Shown here piece by piece: positions 6,127-8,028 of a stretch of 8,028 bases of DNA. The stretch covers positions 21,784-29,811 of the forward strand of contig JAGWAK010000011.1 of the NCBI GenBank assembly GCA_021296435.1, given 5' to 3'. The notes beneath the pieces are model-generated. The model had not been told where the DNA came from and ran no database searches. It saw only the letters and a program-made list of their open reading frames with translations. The translations under genes were made by a program, and so were the position numbers. The DNA is from Acidimicrobiia bacterium. GTDB taxonomy: Bacteria > Actinomycetota > Acidimicrobiia > Acidimicrobiales > CATQHL01. Numbering within the stretch: the stretch's first letter is position 1; each line of letters opens with the position of its first letter.

Positions 6127-7470
6127 ATGGCCGACGTGGTTCTTCCGCAACTGGGCGAGACGGTGACCGAGGGCACCATCATCCGCTGGATCAAGCAGGT
6201 CGGCGACGAGGTGGACCGCGACGAGCCGCTCTTCGAGATCTCCACGGACAAAGTGGATTCCGAGGTGCCGTCACCGGCGTCGGGAGTCCTGACGCAGGTC
6301 GTGGTGCCCGAAGGGGAGACGGTGGAGGTGGGCGCGCTGCTGGCGGTCATCTCCGACAGCGCTGATGCGCCCGCGCCCGAGCCGGCTCCCGAGCCACCGG
6401 CCAGTCCCGAGCCCGAACCGGAGCGGGCGACGACCCCCGAGCCACCTGCGGCCGCGACGCCCGCGCCCGAGCCCCCGCCCGCACCCGAGCCGGATCCGAC
6501 CCCCGCGCCGCCCGAGCCCGAACCGTCCCCTGAGCCCGACGACGGGGATCGGTCCCAGCCGCGGCTGCTGTCCCCGGTGGTGCGCAGGCTCGTCAACGAG
6601 CACGGCATCGACGTCGCCGAGATCTCCGGCAGCGGCGTCGGCGGCCGCGTCACCCGGGCCGACGTGGAGCGCGTCATCCGAGAGCGCCGGGCTGCCCCGC
6701 CCCAGCCGGCGTCGCCACCCGCCGCAGCCGAGCCGGAGCCCCCGGCCGATCCGGGTTTACCCCAGGTCGTTCCGCTGAGCAGCATCCGCAAGACAATCGG
6801 CCGGCACATGGTGGCCTCCAAGGCCACCTCGCCGCTCGTGCTGACCGCAGTCGAGGTGGACTTCGAGGGCGTCGAGGAGGTCCGCCGCAAGGCCCGGGCG
6901 GCCTGGCGCTCCCAGGAGGGCTTCAGCCTCACCTACCTGCCGTTCATCGCCCGGGCGGCCTGCGACGCCATCGCCGACTTCCCCCACATCAACGCCAGCA
7001 TCGACGGCACCGACCTGGTCGTGCACCGCAGCGTGCACCTGGCGGTGGCCGTGGACCTTGACTTCCAGGGGCTGCTCGCCCCGGTCGTCCGGGACGCCGG
7101 CACGAAGCGCCTGCGGGCCATCGCCCGCGAGGTCGTGGACCTGGCCGCGCGTGCCCGCCGCAAGGAACTCTCGGCTGCCGAGGTCACCGGGGGAACCTTC
7201 ACCATCACCAATCCCGGCCAGTACGGCACCCTGATGCAGTTCCCGATCATCAACCAGCCGCAGGTGGCGATCCTGTCCACTGACGGGATCAAGCGTCGGC
7301 CGGTCGTGGTGACCGGCGAGCGCGGCGACGAGGCCATTGCCATCCATTCGGTCGGCGTGCTGGCGCTGGCCTGGGATCACCGGGCCTTCGACGGCGCCTA
7401 TGTGGCCGCCTTCCTGGATCGCCTGCGCCACATCATCCAGACGCGGGACTGGGAAGCCGAGATCCTCTAG
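6127..7470 (+). CDS. sucB: 2-oxo acid dehydrogenase E2 (dihydrolipoamide acyltransferase, SucB/DlaT-like)
   Basis: The protein forms the core of a 2-oxo acid dehydrogenase complex, moving acyl groups from E1 to CoA on its lipoyl arm. The 447 residues contain one lipoyl domain (about 1-78) with lipoyl-lysine K42 in STDKVDSE. A Pro/Ala/Glu-rich linker follows (79-145), then the E3-binding domain (146-184, with SGVGGRVTRADV), a second short linker, and the acyltransferase domain (about 213-447). The active-site motif DHRAFDG supplies H418 and D422. The lipoyl domain most resembles actinobacterial SucB as I recall it, but substrate choice (2-oxoglutarate, pyruvate or branched-chain oxo acids) cannot be read from motifs alone. 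No E1 is nearby. Some actinobacterial E2 proteins have two or three lipoyl domains, so a single one is on the short side. The gene overlaps the proposed lipB start by one base. Confidence 0.93.
   Translation: MADVVLPQLGETVTEGTIIRWIKQVGDEVDRDEPLFEISTDKVDSEVPSPASGVLTQVVVPEGETVEVGALLAVISDSADAPAPEPAPEPPASPEPEPERATTPEPPAAATPAPEPPPAPEPDPTPAPPEPEPSPEPDDGDRSQPRLLSPVVRRLVNEHGIDVAEISGSGVGGRVTRADVERVIRERRAAPPQPASPPAAAEPEPPADPGLPQVVPLSSIRKTIGRHMVASKATSPLVLTAVEVDFEGVEEVRRKARAAWRSQEGFSLTYLPFIARAACDAIADFPHINASIDGTDLVVHRSVHLAVAVDLDFQGLLAPVVRDAGTKRLRAIAREVVDLAARARRKELSAAEVTGGTFTITNPGQYGTLMQFPIINQPQVAILSTDGIKRRPVVVTGERGDEAIAIHSVGVLALAWDHRAFDGAYVAAFLDRLRHIIQTRDWEAEIL
6363..6540 (+). repeat. Low-complexity Pro-Ala-Glu linker repeats within the E2 gene
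   Basis: This stretch encodes short reiterated PEP/APE units with many CCCGAGCC-type repeats in the DNA. It is the flexible swinging-arm linker between the lipoyl and E3-binding domains. Such tracts vary in length between close relatives by slippage. Confidence 0.8.
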
Positions 7471-8028
7471 TGGCGCCGGAGGTGGCGGCCGCTCGCCCGG
7501 CGCCCGCACGGCGCACCGCCGGGGTCGTGGCTCCCCGGCACCTGGCCGTTCGCTGGCTCGGCCGGGTCGGCTACGACGAGGCCTGGGCGTTGCAGCGGGG
7601 CCTGCACGCCCACAGCTCGCGCAACCACCTTCTGCTGCTCGAGCATCCGCACGTCGTCACGATGGGCCCGCGAGCCCCAGCGGCGCACCTGCTGATGGAT
7701 CCCACCGCCGCCGGCGCCGAGCTCTGCCGCACCGACCGGGGTGGTGACGTCACCTATCACGGTCCCGGGCAACTCGTCGGCTACCCGATCCTGACCCTGG
7801 GCGGTCCTCGCGCCGGTGGGCTCGGGGCTGCCGCGGCGTACGTGGAGAGTCTCGAGGACCTGCTCATCGACGTCCTCGCCGATCTGGGGCTGCCCGGGGC
7901 GGGAAGGCTCGAGCGTCACCGGGGGGTCTGGCTCGACCCCGCCGGGATGCGGCCCCGCAAGATCGCGGCCATCGGCGTGCGCGTGCGGCGGGGTCGCACC
8001 CTGCACGGGTTCGCCCTGAATGTGGACC
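7470..8028 (+). CDS. lipB: Octanoyl-[acyl carrier protein]:protein N-octanoyltransferase LipB, 3'-truncated by window edge
   Basis: LipB moves octanoyl from acyl carrier protein to the lipoyl-domain lysine of E2 and related proteins, the first step of lipoate assembly. About 186 residues are visible and the frame is open to the last base. Recognisable elements are LGRVGYDEAWALQ, LLLLEHP, the substrate-binding motif DRGGDVTYHGPGQLVGYP, and RKIAAIGVRV followed by LHGFALNVD. The lysine of RKIAAIG (codon 7959-7961) corresponds to catalytic Lys142 of the M. tuberculosis enzyme. The catalytic Cys lies beyond the window. The GTG at 7470 overlaps the E2 stop codon by one base (TAGTG), implying translational coupling. 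A second in-frame GTG at 7527 gives an N-terminus closer in length to known LipB (Lys at 145 rather than 164), and a third lies at 7482. None has a good ribosome binding site. The downstream neighbour is expected to be lipA. Confidence 0.93.
   Translation, partial: MAPEVAAARPAPARRTAGVVAPRHLAVRWLGRVGYDEAWALQRGLHAHSSRNHLLLLEHPHVVTMGPRAPAAHLLMDPTAAGAELCRTDRGGDVTYHGPGQLVGYPILTLGGPRAGGLGAAAAYVESLEDLLIDVLADLGLPGAGRLERHRGVWLDPAGMRPRKIAAIGVRVRRGRTLHGFALNVD

Noticed and set aside
4563..6932. A 789-codon open frame on the minus strand, antisense to lpd and the first part of E2.
   Set aside because: Its translation is Gly/Ser/His-rich low complexity with no domain, and it mirrors two well-supported genes. 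Long antisense frames are expected in GC-rich DNA with G/C third-position bias.
1..8028. Mobile element, defence system, rRNA/tRNA or prophage.
   Set aside because: I found no transposase, integrase, terminal inverted repeats, tRNA cloverleaf or toxin-antitoxin pair. All large genes are housekeeping and composition looks uniform by eye.

Overview
The window is GC-rich DNA with strong G/C third-position bias, frequent GTG starts, and promoter signals of the form TANNNT placed 6-7 bases before a GTG codon, as in leaderless actinobacterial transcripts. Together with an actinobacterial-style bifunctional Rel and an actinobacterial-type E2 beside lipB, this suggests an actinobacterium, perhaps of the Acidimicrobiia. 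The class-level placement is inference from style and gene content, not from a search.

Layout: (1) 1-1980, plus: the 3' part of a bifunctional (p)ppGpp synthetase/hydrolase whose start lies outside the window. (2) 1981-2100: a convergent intergenic stretch with a 15-bp direct repeat and a strong hairpin, probably a shared terminator. (3) 2101-3006, minus: a TIGR01777/SDR39U1-like NAD(P)-binding epimerase-family protein. (4) 3007-3334: a divergent promoter region with mirrored TAGCGT boxes, a candidate 28-residue membrane microprotein (3077-3163), a 22-bp tandem repeat, and a promoter. (5) 3335-4588, plus: a secreted coiled-coil M23 endopeptidase. (6) 4671-8028, plus: dihydrolipoyl dehydrogenase (E3), 2-oxo acid dehydrogenase E2, and the beginning of octanoyltransferase lipB, which runs off the window end.

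The last three genes form a functional set. LipB places an octanoyl group on the lipoyl-domain lysine of E2. LipA, expected next but not seen, would turn it into lipoyl. E2 uses the lipoyl arm for acyl transfer and Lpd reoxidises it. No E1 is present in the window. The epimerase family is also found between the E2 gene and lipB in mycobacteria (Rv2216 from memory), so its presence nearby may be a rearranged form of a conserved neighbourhood.

The large genes are housekeeping, and I see no mobile element, CRISPR array, RNA gene or defence system. The less ordinary observations are the possible leaderless microprotein, the back-to-back promoter pair, the leaderless lpd start, and the conserved but unexplained link between the epimerase and the lipoate genes.
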